Of a DNA stretch of 64,000 nucleotides, positions 31,652-40,708 are shown one piece after another (position 1 is the first letter of the stretch; each line of letters opens with the position of its first letter). Made by a program: the position numbers and the translations under genes. The notes under the pieces are model-generated. The model saw only the letters and a list, made by a program, of their open reading frames with translations, ran no database searches and had not been told where the DNA came from. The stretch lies in NCBI GenBank assembly GCA_013373425.1, contig JABXHW010000038.1:1-64000 (forward strand). Reading direction: 5' to 3'. The stretch is from Flavobacteriia bacterium (GTDB taxonomy: Bacteria; Bacteroidota; Bacteroidia; Flavobacteriales; Schleiferiaceae).

Positions 31652-32497
31652 TTACTTTGGTTGAGAGATGATATGAATGTCGCGTTGTGGGAATGGAATG
31701 CCAATGTTCGCTTCGTCCAAAGCTTCCTTGATGGCTTCAAGATTATCAAAGTACACTCCCCAATAATTGCCCGTATCGGTCCAACATCGGACAGATAGAT
31801 CCAAAGAACTGTCACCTAGGTTGGTAAGGTAGACCACTGGGGCAGGGTCTGCGTCGATTCTTTCATCCTTAGACAATACATCGATGATAACTTTTCGTGC
31901 ATCTTTTACACTTGCATCATAAGCAATGCCTACGCTGAAGTCGACACGACGCTTAGGTTGGCGACCGATGTTTATTACGGTGCTATTCGCAACTTGACCG
32001 TTAGGCATAATCACTTCCTTGTTGGTGAGCGTATGAACTGTGGTATGCAGCACATCAATTTTTGCGACGGTTCCGACTTCACCTTCAGCTTGGATTACAT
32101 CTCCAACTTTGAATGGCTTAAAGAGCAATATGAGTACTCCTCCTGCGAAATTGGCCAGACTGCCTTGTAGCGCCAAACCAATGGCCAAACCTGCAGCACC
32201 AAGTACGGCAACGAACGATGTAGTTTGAACTCCAAGAGTCGATACAACTGAGATGATCAGCATGATCCAAAGCATGAACTTCACAATGCCTGTCAAGAAG
32301 CCTCTCAAGCTCTCGTCCACATTGCGCTTGACCATTATTTTCTTGGTCAGTCTAACGAGGTATCCAATAACAATTCGCCCTACAATAAGTGTAACAAGGG
32401 CCAGAAGTACTGACGGGGCGAATTCCAAGACTTTGTCCCATGCCCAATTCATGAGCTCCTGTGCTTGTGTTGTGGTTTCGGTAATTTCTTCCTCCAT
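31652..32497 (-). CDS. MscS family mechanosensitive channel
   Basis: A 281-aa small-conductance channel: three N-terminal helices, with the pore-lining TM3 'AAGLAIGLALQGSLANFAGG' followed by 'VLILLFKPFKVGDVI'. The cytosolic beta domain has 'VGTVAKIDVLHTTVHTLTNK' and 'MPNGQVANSTVINI'. It opens under membrane tension to release solutes in hypo-osmotic shock. It is the last gene of a four-gene leftward operon with a Kef-type antiporter, a TRIC channel and a VOC protein; gap to the antiporter is 10 nt. Confidence 0.94.
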   Translation of the reverse strand: MEEEITETTTQAQELMNWAWDKVLEFAPSVLLALVTLIVGRIVIGYLVRLTKKIMVKRNVDESLRGFLTGIVKFMLWIMLIISVVSTLGVQTTSFVAVLGAAGLAIGLALQGSLANFAGGVLILLFKPFKVGDVIQAEGEVGTVAKIDVLHTTVHTLTNKEVIMPNGQVANSTVINIGRQPKRRVDFSVGIAYDASVKDARKVIIDVLSKDERIDADPAPVVYLTNLGDSSLDLSVRCWTDTGNYWGVYFDNLEAIKEALDEANIGIPFPQRDIHIISQPK

Positions 32498-32507
32498 GGT
32501 AGTTTGA

Positions 32508-34499
32508 TTAAATACGTAAATACTGGTTTAACTGTGATATCATGTCTGGTGACCCTACAACAAACAAGACGTCATCATGTTCGATGACCGTGTCTGGTGT
32601 AAGAGCCGAAAGGTATCGATTGCCACGCTGAATTGCGAGTAAGTTTATACTGAATCTTTGTCGTAAATTGCTTTCATCCAGGCGCCTTCCTACCACGTCG
32701 TTTTTAACTTGAGACACTCTGAGTGTGGCGATTTCCAAGTTGGGAATCGTCAAACTCGACGTGGGTTTAATACCTCCAGCTGATCGTAGCAATTCGTAAT
32801 TTCCCGAGCGAATTTGATGCGTGAACTGCTCAATTTCATCAAAGGGAATCAAGTATTTCCTCAATACTTTGGTGAAGATTTCGATGGAAGTTTCAAACTC
32901 CTCAGGAATTACCTCATCTGCACCGAGTTGAATGATTCTCTCTATTTCCTTTACATATCGCGTTCTCACAATTACAAATGCAGTCTCAGTGTGCTTCCGA
33001 ATGATTTGTAAGATTCGCTTCGTCGCTTCTTGATCGGAAATTGCGATGACAATCACACGAGCAAAACTCACATTGATGCCTTCCAGAGTGTGCTCATCTG
33101 TTGCATCTCCGAAATGAATCGGATGACCGTCTGCCTCTGCCGAACTGATTAGATGTGGATCGAGCTCAAGAATGGTGTAAGGGATTTCAGCACTCCTCGC
33201 AGCTTTCGCCACATTCTTTCCATTAATGCCGTACCCGATGATGATTAGGTGGTCTTTAAGTTCAAGCTTTTCCTCCTGCTGCGTATTCCTAAACTGACTC
33301 ATTCTATCTAATCGAACACGCACTGGACGCGGAATCGCCAAGCGAAGAATCTTGTCGGATATACTTTCCTCATACTTCATGATGAATGGAGTAGCAGCCA
33401 TGGTGAGAATAGAAACCGAAAGGAAATATTGATAAGTTGAATCGCTCAAAAGTCCATAAGCGATACCCGTCGCACTCAACACAAATGCAAATTCACCGAC
33501 TTGAAAGAGGGTCATGCCAGATAGTATGACTGTTCGTGCTGGATACTTTATCACCCCTGCACTGAAAGCGGCGATCAGCCCCTTCACTATGAATGTGAGA
33601 ACACTGAGCAGGAGAATCCAGTGGATGTTTTTCAGGAAGAACTCTACATCGAGTAGCATACCAATGGAGACGAAGAAAAAGCTGATGAAGATCTCCCTAA
33701 ACGGTAGGATTTGAGATGTCGCTTGGTGGCTGTATGATGATTCGGAAATAATCAAACCTGCGAAGAAGGCACCTAGAGCCAGTGATAACCCCACAGAGTA
33801 GGTCATCCAAGCAGTAGCAAAGCAAATGACAACCAAGGTGAGAATAAATAACTCTTTGTTCTTTGTTCGAACCACTCGGTCGAGAATCCAAGGAACGATA
33901 TACCGAGCTAGTACATATGTGAGAGCAATTACCAACAGAACCTTCAACACCAGAAAGAGCAAGTCGTACATCCAATTCTCACTCTGTCCGGCTAGGATAG
34001 GAGTGACGAGCATAAACGGCACTACTATAATGTCCTGAAAGATGAGAATTGCCAGTGCTACTCGTCCGTGGGGAGTGTGCATGGCTTTTTGCTCTTGCAA
34101 TAGTTTAAGCACAATAGCTGTTGAACTCAGAGAAACGAGAAAGCCCAAGAACAGGGCATGAGTAGTTTCTAATCCATACCAGATTCCGATTCCCGTAACG
34201 GCTGCAATTGTAAGCCCTACTTGAAGTGTTCCTCCAATAAAAACGGTGCGCCTAATTTGGGCGAGCTGAGATAATGAGAATTCAATTCCGATGACGAAGA
34301 GTAGAAAAATCACTCCTATTTCAGACATGATTTCCACATCGTGCGCGGCATGTACCAACGATAGTGCATGTGGACCTACAATGATTCCAGCTAGAATGAG
34401 CCCTAGAATGCTAGGGAGCTTGAAACGTTGAAATATGAGAATGAGGGGCACGGATACCCCAAGAATGATAACAATGTCAGTCAGAAGCGGCAGCTCCAT
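32508..34499 (-). CDS. Kef-type cation:proton antiporter with RCK domain
   Basis: A 663-aa CPA2 antiporter. The membrane part (about residues 1-385) shows 'GLILAGIIVGPHALSLV', 'VIFLLFVIGIEFSLSQL' and 'LALGAFFAGLIISESSY'. An RCK/TrkA-N domain follows ('HLIIIGYGINGKNVAKAARS'), with 'GDATDEHTLEGINVSFARVI', and a TrkA-C domain ends the protein. Such proteins move K+ or Na+ against H+ under control of nucleotides or thiol adducts. It sits 3 nt after the TRIC gene and 10 nt before MscS, so the operon handles ion balance. Confidence 0.94.
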   Translation of the reverse strand: MELPLLTDIVIILGVSVPLILIFQRFKLPSILGLILAGIIVGPHALSLVHAAHDVEIMSEIGVIFLLFVIGIEFSLSQLAQIRRTVFIGGTLQVGLTIAAVTGIGIWYGLETTHALFLGFLVSLSSTAIVLKLLQEQKAMHTPHGRVALAILIFQDIIVVPFMLVTPILAGQSENWMYDLLFLVLKVLLVIALTYVLARYIVPWILDRVVRTKNKELFILTLVVICFATAWMTYSVGLSLALGAFFAGLIISESSYSHQATSQILPFREIFISFFFVSIGMLLDVEFFLKNIHWILLLSVLTFIVKGLIAAFSAGVIKYPARTVILSGMTLFQVGEFAFVLSATGIAYGLLSDSTYQYFLSVSILTMAATPFIMKYEESISDKILRLAIPRPVRVRLDRMSQFRNTQQEEKLELKDHLIIIGYGINGKNVAKAARSAEIPYTILELDPHLISSAEADGHPIHFGDATDEHTLEGINVSFARVIVIAISDQEATKRILQIIRKHTETAFVIVRTRYVKEIERIIQLGADEVIPEEFETSIEIFTKVLRKYLIPFDEIEQFTHQIRSGNYELLRSAGGIKPTSSLTIPNLEIATLRVSQVKNDVVGRRLDESNLRQRFSINLLAIQRGNRYLSALTPDTVIEHDDVLFVVGSPDMISQLNQYLRI

Positions 34500-34502
34500 G
34501 TA

Positions 34503-35114
34503 TTATTTCCATTTTCCCAATGCAGGGAGGTACAACTTGTAGCGAACAGCAAGGGTGCGGACAATAGCGATTGAAGCCGCTGAAATGAGAAGGTTCATGT
34601 CGCGTGGGACATCAAACTTCGCCAACAGAAGGTACATAATAGCGCCGAACATGCAGGCGCTTGCATAGATTTCTTTTCGCAAGAGGACGGGGGTGACGTT
34701 GGCAAGCGTATCACGTATCACACCACCCATAACTGCCGAGAAAATCCCCATGATCACCGCCACTTCTTCGGGGGCTCCAAATGAAAGTGCCTTTTCTGTG
34801 CCGAGTACAGTAAACAAGGCAATACCCAAGGTATCGAAGAAGAAGAGCGTTTTTTTTAGTCGAATTACCCACTTGAAAAACAATATGGCCGTAAGTACTC
34901 CAGCGAATACGGCGTACATCACGAAAGAGTCAGCAATCCAAACAAGCGGATGACTGTCGAGGATAAGATCACGCAGCGTTCCTCCTCCAATCGCCGTGAT
35001 GAACCCTGTGAAGCTTGCTCCGAAGAGGTCATTCTCAATATCAGCAACAGCCAAAGCTCCGGAGATGGCAAAGAAGTAAGTACCTATAAGTTCAAGTACG
35101 TATTGGGTTGTCAT
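34503..35114 (-). CDS. TRIC family cation channel
   Basis: A 203-aa, seven-helix trimeric intracellular cation channel homologue (UPF0126/YicG). Two pseudo-repeats are visible, each with the Gly-rich 'GGGTLRDLIL' and 'GGVIRDTLANVTPVLL' motif. Prokaryotic TRIC proteins conduct K+. The gene is between a VOC protein (20 nt upstream) and the Kef-type antiporter (3 nt downstream), consistent with a role in monovalent cation balance. Confidence 0.93.
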   Translation of the reverse strand: MTTQYVLELIGTYFFAISGALAVADIENDLFGASFTGFITAIGGGTLRDLILDSHPLVWIADSFVMYAVFAGVLTAILFFKWVIRLKKTLFFFDTLGIALFTVLGTEKALSFGAPEEVAVIMGIFSAVMGGVIRDTLANVTPVLLRKEIYASACMFGAIMYLLLAKFDVPRDMNLLISAASIAIVRTLAVRYKLYLPALGKWK

Positions 35115-35134
35115 TATTCAAAGGTAGGAAGAGT

Positions 35135-35506
35135 CTATTCGCCTCCCATGAGACCGATGCGATTTCCTTCAGAATCTCGCATGACTCCCATGAATCCAAT
35201 TTGTTCACTCACCTGAGTGGTTGGAACGATTACAGTTCCGCCGATGTGCTCAACGCGTTCCAGGCAATCGGTTACACTGTCGACAGCGAGATAAACCATG
35301 GGACCTGTTTCGCCAGGGTGGTAGAAGGCTGGGAGGCAGGCAAGGGCTCCGCCAATTTCATCAGGACCAACGGGGAAAGTAGATAGGATTAAGCCATTGG
35401 CTAAATCGAGTCGATTGAATTCCACATTGAGGACTTTCCCATAGAATTCCTCAGCTCTGTCGATGTCGGTTACGGGGATTTCAATCCATGCAGGTAGATG
35501 TGCCAT
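35135..35506 (-). CDS. VOC family (glyoxalase-like) protein
   Basis: A 123-aa protein with the vicinal-oxygen-chelate fold: 'WIEIPVTDIDRAEEFYGKVL' at the start of the first beta-alpha-beta-beta-beta unit and 'VYLAVDSVTDCLERVEHIGG' at the second. The closing Glu-type region reads 'GVMRDSEGNRIGLM'. This family includes glyoxalase I and many unassigned relatives. Leading an operon with a Kef-type antiporter is suggestive, since Kef systems respond to electrophiles, but the substrate is unknown. Confidence 0.9.
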   Translation of the reverse strand: MAHLPAWIEIPVTDIDRAEEFYGKVLNVEFNRLDLANGLILSTFPVGPDEIGGALACLPAFYHPGETGPMVYLAVDSVTDCLERVEHIGGTVIVPTTQVSEQIGFMGVMRDSEGNRIGLMGGE

Positions 35507-35523
35507 AGGCTTACGTTTCTACC

Positions 35524-35558
35524 AAAATAAAAAACGTCCCGCAATTATGCGGGACGCT
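35524..35558 (-). terminator. Terminator of the RRM gene
   Basis: CGTCCCGCA and TGCGGGACG form a perfect 9-bp stem with an ATTA loop, followed on the minus strand by TTTTTTATTTTG. It is 23 nt after the RRM gene stop. Confidence 0.92.
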
Positions 35559-35581
35559 TATCAATTCGAATCTAAACCAAC

Positions 35582-35851
35582 TTAATAACGTGGACGTCTT
35601 TCATTGCGTTCTTTCTCGATAGCTTGATTAACACGAATCGGGCGACCGTTAAGATCGTGACCGTTCAATGCATCAATTGCGCTGTTAGCGTCACCGTCGT
35701 CAGGCATTACTACGAATGCGAATCCGCGACTACGACCAGTTTCACGGTCTTTGATGACTCTAGCTGACTCTACTTCTCCGTGTTGTCCGAAGAGAGATGC
35801 CAATTCCTCGTCTTGCACGTGGTAAGAGAGGTTTCCAATAAAAATGTTCAT
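35582..35851 (-). CDS. RNA recognition motif protein
   Basis: An 89-aa single-RRM protein. RNP2 is 'MNIFIGNLSYHVQDEELASL' and RNP1 'GRSRGFAFVVM'; 'LNGHDLNGRPIRVNQA' closes the fold and a basic tail 'KERNERRPRY' follows. Such small RRM proteins are abundant in Bacteroidota and bind many RNAs, perhaps as cold-shock or translation helpers. The track start at 35947 adds 32 residues not belonging to the fold; the ATG at 35851 is right. On the minus strand TACCTTTA near 35900 resembles a -7 box. Confidence 0.95.
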   Translation of the reverse strand: MNIFIGNLSYHVQDEELASLFGQHGEVESARVIKDRETGRSRGFAFVVMPDDGDANSAIDALNGHDLNGRPIRVNQAIEKERNERRPRY

Positions 35852-36024
35852 ACAAACAAAATAACTAATGAGCGGTAAAGGTAATCGTTTGCAAGTTACG
35901 CAGATGTTAAGTGTGTGATTTTCTTGAAGTAAAGCTAATTTTCTCAATATCAGTGCACTTCTTCGTCAAGAGGTTCAAGGGGTTAAACGTTGTATACATC
36001 ACTTCCTTTCTTAGATTTGTTATC

Positions 36025-36570
36025 ATGTTTGTATCTCGTGAAACTCAGGAGCGCATCGATAAACTCGAAGCCGACAATAAAGCTCTTAAAAAGGAGCTTG
36101 GCGAAGCCGAGAGTAATCGTCCCAATACATCGGGCCTCAAGGCGGCCATGGTTATCGGTTGGGTGCTGTTTCTGTTAGCGGCGGCCGCAACGTATTACTT
36201 CTATCAGCAATCTCAAATTGTCATCGAAGAGCCCAAGGATCAAATCCTTACCAAGGACGGTCCAACGGATTGGGTTCCACCTGTAGATAGTGGCATCGTA
36301 TTCCGCGTTCAGGTAGGCGCTTTCGAAGAGTTCAGTCTCGAACCATTCCGCGCTGAACTCGATGGCATCTACAGCTTCAGAAACGACAACCTTGAAAAGA
36401 TAAGCTTGGGAAATTTTAGCTCATTCCGAAAAGCACAGTCCTTTTTGGACTATATGTTTGAGCTCGGATTTGAAGATGCCTATATCACAGCATATCAAGA
36501 TGGAAAGCCCCTTGGCTTAATGATGGCTGTGAAGATGCAAGCCTCGAGTAGTGAGGGTTTACAGGAGTAA
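36025..36570 (+). CDS. SPOR-like domain membrane protein
   Basis: A 181-aa protein with an N-terminal coiled coil ('ETQERIDKLEADNKALKKEL'), one transmembrane helix (about residues 42-61) and a C-terminal domain that looks like SPOR: 'VFRVQVGAFEEFSLEPFRAE' and 'LEKISLGNFSSFRKAQSFLD'. SPOR domains bind denuded peptidoglycan at division sites. The order coiled coil-TM-SPOR is unusual but seen in Bacteroidota. The start at 36025 is chosen over the track start at 35911 because the extra residues are not protein-like. It is followed by fabG after 41 nt. Confidence 0.78.
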   Translation: MFVSRETQERIDKLEADNKALKKELGEAESNRPNTSGLKAAMVIGWVLFLLAAAATYYFYQQSQIVIEEPKDQILTKDGPTDWVPPVDSGIVFRVQVGAFEEFSLEPFRAELDGIYSFRNDNLEKISLGNFSSFRKAQSFLDYMFELGFEDAYITAYQDGKPLGLMMAVKMQASSSEGLQE

Positions 36571-36574
36571 AGCC

Positions 36575-36582
36575 TACTTTTG
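36575..36582 (+). promoter_or_regulatory. Candidate -7 box for fabG
   Basis: TACTTTTG matches TAnnTTTG perfectly and lies 29 nt before the fabG ATG. A TTTA at 36558-36561 is too close for a normal -33 element, so only the -7 box is supported. Confidence 0.5.
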
Positions 36583-36611
36583 AAATTAGTTAATATCGAA
36601 CACCCATACCC

Positions 36612-37358
36612 ATGAAAATTCTGGAAGGAAAGACCGCAATTATCACTGGTGCCTCTAAAGGTATCGGACGTGGTATTGCTGAAACATTCGTAAAGCACGG
36701 ATGCAACGTGGCATTCACATTTTTGTCATCCGTTGAGAAAGGAAAGGCCGTTGAAGATGAATTGGCCGGTGGAGATGTAAAAGTAAAGGGATATCGCTCC
36801 GATGCATCGGATATGGCTCAAGCTGAAAAGCTCATTGAGGACGTTCTTGCAGATTTCGGTCAAATCGATATCGTAATCAACAATGCAGGAATTACCCGAG
36901 ATAATCTCCTCATGCGAATGTCTGAAGACGACTTCAACGAGGTGCTTCGCATCAACTTGAATTCTGTCTTCAATATGACAAAAGCGGTTCAACGCACATT
37001 CCTCAAGCAGCGTTCAGGTTCTATTGTGAATATTAGTTCTGTCGTTGGTGTGAAAGGAAATGCAGGTCAGGCGAACTATGCGGCGTCTAAGGCTGGCGCG
37101 ATTGGTTTCACTAAATCTGTAGCACTAGAGCTGGGTTCTCGTAATATTCGTTGTAATGCTATCGCTCCTGGTTTTATCGAAACTGAAATGACTGCTGTAC
37201 TCGACGAGAAAACGGTTCAAGGTTGGAGAGATGCTATTCCTTTGAAGCGTGGTGGTTCTCCAGAAGATGTGGCAAACGCATGTTTGTTCTTGGCATCTGA
37301 TCTATCTGGATATATTACAGGACAAGTATTGAACGTTGATGGAGGGATGCTTACCTAA
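36612..37358 (+). CDS. fabG: 3-oxoacyl-[acyl-carrier-protein] reductase
   Basis: FabG reduces 3-oxoacyl-ACP with NADPH in fatty-acid elongation. The 248-aa short-chain dehydrogenase has the cofactor motif 'TGASKGIGRGIAETF', 'VINNAGITRDNLLMRMSEDD', the catalytic Ser in 'SIVNISSVVGVKGNAGQ', Tyr and Lys in 'NYAASKAGAIGFTKS', and the C-terminal 'YITGQVLNVDGGM'. Length and motifs are those of true FabG. It is followed 3 nt later by a VWA-like membrane protein. Confidence 0.96.
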   Translation: MKILEGKTAIITGASKGIGRGIAETFVKHGCNVAFTFLSSVEKGKAVEDELAGGDVKVKGYRSDASDMAQAEKLIEDVLADFGQIDIVINNAGITRDNLLMRMSEDDFNEVLRINLNSVFNMTKAVQRTFLKQRSGSIVNISSVVGVKGNAGQANYAASKAGAIGFTKSVALELGSRNIRCNAIAPGFIETEMTAVLDEKTVQGWRDAIPLKRGGSPEDVANACLFLASDLSGYITGQVLNVDGGMLT

Positions 37359-37361
37359 TCT

Positions 37362-39410
37362 ATGACGTTCGAATCTACATACGCACCGTTATTTATAGCG
37401 ATGATCATAGGGGTGGCCGCATTGGTCACCTTTTTTGCTTACCGCAAGAGCGCATTCGACAAACCGTATAAGTATGTGCTTCCCGGACTTCGTTTCCTCA
37501 CTCTAGTTTTCATAGGAATTCTACTGCTCAATCCCATCATCAAGGAAACGGCTATCGAGGAGGAGCGGCCATTGCTTATTTGGCTTCAGGATGAGTCAGA
37601 ATCGGTAATGCAACATGTAGATTCTGCAGAGTATCAAGCCAACTATTCGACTTGGAAGAAGCAGGCGATAGAGCAGCTGGAGGAGAAATACGACATAGTT
37701 TCACTTGCATTCGGTGAAACGGTTCATAGTCCAACCGAGAAATACGCTGATCAAAGCTCCGCTATTCAAGATGCCCTCTCACAAGTTGCGCAACAAACCC
37801 TAGGGAGGAATTCAGCGGGAATTATACTGGCAACTGATGGGATTCTCAACAGCGGGACTCGTTTATCCACTCGGCAATCGGCGATACAGGGTTTGCATGT
37901 CTTGGCGCTCGGAGATAGCACACAGTATTTTGATGTAGCTATTAGTCAGGTACTCAATAATCGCATTGCATACACAGGCAACACGACACCTATTCGAGTG
38001 GCCGTTGAGGCGAAAGGCGGTACAGCGCGTAATGTGAGCGTATCATTAAAAGGTACAAATGAGAACTTCACTCAAGTAGTTTCACTCAATGGAGGTAAAG
38101 CTCAAATAACCTTTGAAGTGGGTAGCGATAGTGCTGGAACACAGCGCTATGAAGTGGAGGTAGGTGCCCTCGGAGGGGAGCGCAATGTCTCAAATAACCG
38201 CGCATCAACATTCATTGAGTTCGTTGAGAAGAAGCGCACGATTCACATGGTTTATCAGGCGCCACATCCCGATATCAGTGCATTCCGCCTTCCACTCCTT
38301 GATGACGAAGCGAATGACGTACGACTATTCGCTCTTTCGGATTGGAGCATCGAAGATTCTAAAGAAGCCGATTTGTTGGTTTTTCACAGTGTCAACCCGA
38401 CCAATGATGTGGAAGAAGTGATGCAAGAGGCTTCTCAAAGCGTCCTATTTATCACTACTCCAGAAGAGCCGTATTCAAACTGGGATTTGGCGGCGAGATA
38501 CCTTCGTCAAGCGCCTAGTCCGGATCGTACGGCGGATGTTACCCCACGAATCAATCCTTCGCTTTCTGCTTTTCAAGTAGACGAAGATTGGATAGAAAGA
38601 GCTGTTGATTTTCCACCTATCAATGGAGAAGTTCACTCAGAACAGAACTCCGGAATCTGGGAAGCTGTGATGTTAGCCAATGTTGGATCTGTTAAAACGA
38701 ATACTCCAATTGTTTCTGTTTACACGAATGATAATCAGAGAGTTGCTTGGGTGAACGGCGAAGGTTGGTGGAGATGGAGAAGCTACAGTTATTCGCAATA
38801 CAGCTCTCACCAAATGTTTGATGGTTTTGTTCAATCGCTGTACCGATGGTTACTCACTAATTCGGTGGGCGATCGCTTAGAAGTCGACTTCCCGGAGCGC
38901 GTAAATCAAAATGAATCCATTCTCTTTACAGTTCGACCAAAAGATGCAGCGATGAATCCTTTGGAGGATGCCAGAGTCAATCTGCAAATCACGAAGGAAG
39001 GTCAGGTGGTATTTGATCAGCGTCTAACCGAAAATCGTCCAGGAAGATATATTTCTAATGTTCAGGGATTGAATGCGGGTGATTATCGCTACAAAGTATC
39101 TTCTCAGTATGGAGATGAGGTTCTAAGTGAAACAGGTGAGCTGTTCGTTGAGAATCTTCAACTTGAGCGCATCGATACAAGAGCACGTTTCGGACAACTT
39201 CAAGGATTGGCCAACGCCAACGGCGGTCTATTTGGCACATATTCCACACGCGATGAATGGCTGAATGAACTTATGAATCAAGAGGCGCCTACTGTCCTTC
39301 ATGAAGTGGTGTCAACCGATTCACTCCTCAAAAAATGGTGGCCTTACTTGCTCATTGCACTCCTGCTAACCGCAGAGTGGGCCCTGAGAAAAAGAGAAGG
39401 GCAAGTGTAA
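37362..39410 (+). CDS. VWA-like membrane protein
   Basis: A 682-aa protein with two N-terminal transmembrane helices (about residues 10-27 and 43-60) and one at the C-terminus ('WWPYLLIALLLTAEWAL'). After the second helix a von Willebrand A-like part begins: 'LLIWLQDESESVM' contains a DxSxS metal-site pattern and 'IILATDGILNSGTR' the second motif. Later parts are Ig-like beta domains ('IRVAVEAKGGTARNVSVSLK', 'VNQNESILFTVRPKDAAMNP'). It belongs to a Bacteroidota group often placed after fabG; function unknown, possibly a surface-directed receptor or chaperone. Confidence 0.8.
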   Translation: MTFESTYAPLFIAMIIGVAALVTFFAYRKSAFDKPYKYVLPGLRFLTLVFIGILLLNPIIKETAIEEERPLLIWLQDESESVMQHVDSAEYQANYSTWKKQAIEQLEEKYDIVSLAFGETVHSPTEKYADQSSAIQDALSQVAQQTLGRNSAGIILATDGILNSGTRLSTRQSAIQGLHVLALGDSTQYFDVAISQVLNNRIAYTGNTTPIRVAVEAKGGTARNVSVSLKGTNENFTQVVSLNGGKAQITFEVGSDSAGTQRYEVEVGALGGERNVSNNRASTFIEFVEKKRTIHMVYQAPHPDISAFRLPLLDDEANDVRLFALSDWSIEDSKEADLLVFHSVNPTNDVEEVMQEASQSVLFITTPEEPYSNWDLAARYLRQAPSPDRTADVTPRINPSLSAFQVDEDWIERAVDFPPINGEVHSEQNSGIWEAVMLANVGSVKTNTPIVSVYTNDNQRVAWVNGEGWWRWRSYSYSQYSSHQMFDGFVQSLYRWLLTNSVGDRLEVDFPERVNQNESILFTVRPKDAAMNPLEDARVNLQITKEGQVVFDQRLTENRPGRYISNVQGLNAGDYRYKVSSQYGDEVLSETGELFVENLQLERIDTRARFGQLQGLANANGGLFGTYSTRDEWLNELMNQEAPTVLHEVVSTDSLLKKWWPYLLIALLLTAEWALRKREGQV

Positions 39411-39453
39411 TCAGTGGGGACGTAGGGACGCGGGGGGCGTTCAGACGTAGGTC

Positions 39454-39489
39454 AGTGCGGAAGTGTTGAGGTGGGAAAGTGCGGAAGTG
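39454..39489. repeat. 12-bp direct repeat in intergenic G-rich tract
   Basis: AGTGCGGAAGTG occurs at 39454-39465 and 39478-39489, within a G-rich gap between two convergent genes. CACTTCCAC at about 39517 is near-inverse. No T-run terminator is seen; the sequence could act as one of several convergent hairpins. Confidence 0.5.
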
Positions 39490-39546
39490 ATAATGTTCAA
39501 GTGTTTTGACATCCTCACTTCCACAAGCCCCAAAGTTCTTATGTTC

Positions 39547-40653
39547 TCAGAACTGTTGTTCAAGCCATTCGCCCAATTCTTCTCCTCGTAGATTCTTGGC
39601 AACGATGATTCCGTTTTCATCTACTACAAAGTTGGCCGGAATGGAACGAACGCCGTATGCGCCAGCTGGTGCGCTATCCCAACCTTTCAAGTCGCTCACA
39701 TGAGCCCAAGAAAGCTGATCATCGTCGATCGCCTTGAGCCATGGATCCTTATTCTGGTCGAGTGACACTCCAATAATATTAAAGCCACGGTCTTTGTAAG
39801 CGTTGTACTCTGCAACTAAATTAGGGTTCTCTTGGCGGCAAGGGCCACACCAAGATGCCCAGAAATCGATGAGAGTATACTTGCCGTCCAACATGCTTGA
39901 AAGAGCAACCATGTTACCATCGCGGTCGGGTACTTCCATATCAATCATAGGCTGACCAATAGCAGTTTTGCGCATGAGTTCAATCTTGTTGCTCATATTT
40001 ACCGCAAGGGCATTGGTGCGATACGATTCAGGCAGGTTCTCTTGGATGGTTTCTAGAACTTCCAACTCTGGATTCGGGAACTCGATCAAGGCGAGCACGG
40101 TTCCGTAAATTGGATTTTCATAGGCCAATTCAATGAACGCCTCTTCCTGCTGGTCGTAAGCCTCTTGGAACTGAGCCGAAATTTCCTGCATCAATTCTTC
40201 ATCCTCGTTGTCTCTAGCTTCGTAGTACGGTTCTAGTAAAGCGCTAGTCGTCTCTTCTGTTTCTTGTCCAATCTCGATGTACTCTGCAATGATATCGCTG
40301 TACTCGCCACTCTCAATATTCCAAACAAACGAACCGCCAGAAACGGTGTCAAAACCCACCTCGATGTGATCGTTATTCGCTAGAAGAGGAAGACGAGTTC
40401 TATTTCTACCGATTTGTGTGGTGAGTAAGAGGAACTGAGGCTGTTCTGTCGCTTCAGCTGTGTAGGTGAACTTACCGTTCTCAACAAGTGATTCATGCAA
40501 GTTTACGTACCCACCATCTTGGAATGTGTACACAGAAAAGGATTGACCATCCCAACCTTCTGCAGACAGTTCGATATCGGCTTGAGCCCAGGAGTTAACA
40601 CTGCTAAGTGCAAGTCCAACGCCCAATAGAGCTTTCATATAATTCATATTCAT
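39547..40653 (-). CDS. TlpA-like thioredoxin with DUF4369-like region, second copy
   Basis: A 368-aa exported protein. The signal peptide is in MKALLGVGLALSSVNSWAQA. A DUF4369-like N-terminal domain ('FSVYTFQDGGYVNLHESLVE') is followed by a helical linker. A C-terminal AhpC/TSA-thioredoxin fold has 'YTLIDFWASWCGPCRQENPN' (active site WCGPC) and the cis-Pro region 'GVRSIPANFVVDENGII'. It likely reduces disulfides in the periplasm. It is a paralogue of the preceding gene (40709-41824), sharing the ending 'DENGIIVAK.LRG..L..WL'. Start codons at 40653, 40647 and 40638 are possible. Confidence 0.9.
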   Translation of the reverse strand: MNMNYMKALLGVGLALSSVNSWAQADIELSAEGWDGQSFSVYTFQDGGYVNLHESLVENGKFTYTAEATEQPQFLLLTTQIGRNRTRLPLLANNDHIEVGFDTVSGGSFVWNIESGEYSDIIAEYIEIGQETEETTSALLEPYYEARDNEDEELMQEISAQFQEAYDQQEEAFIELAYENPIYGTVLALIEFPNPELEVLETIQENLPESYRTNALAVNMSNKIELMRKTAIGQPMIDMEVPDRDGNMVALSSMLDGKYTLIDFWASWCGPCRQENPNLVAEYNAYKDRGFNIIGVSLDQNKDPWLKAIDDDQLSWAHVSDLKGWDSAPAGAYGVRSIPANFVVDENGIIVAKNLRGEELGEWLEQQF

Positions 40654-40708
40654 GTTTTTAGGTTCTACAATGTAGCAAAAGAAAGAGCTCAAAGTCCTCT
40701 GAAAGTAC

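Noticed and set aside
35911-36024. Upstream extension of the SPOR-like gene
   Set aside because: The extra residues are hydrophobic noise and overlap the divergent promoter region; the coiled coil begins at the ATG 36025.
39411-39546. Intergenic G-rich stretch as a gene remnant
   Set aside because: No frame is maintained and the repeats are short; it is kept only as a repeat feature.
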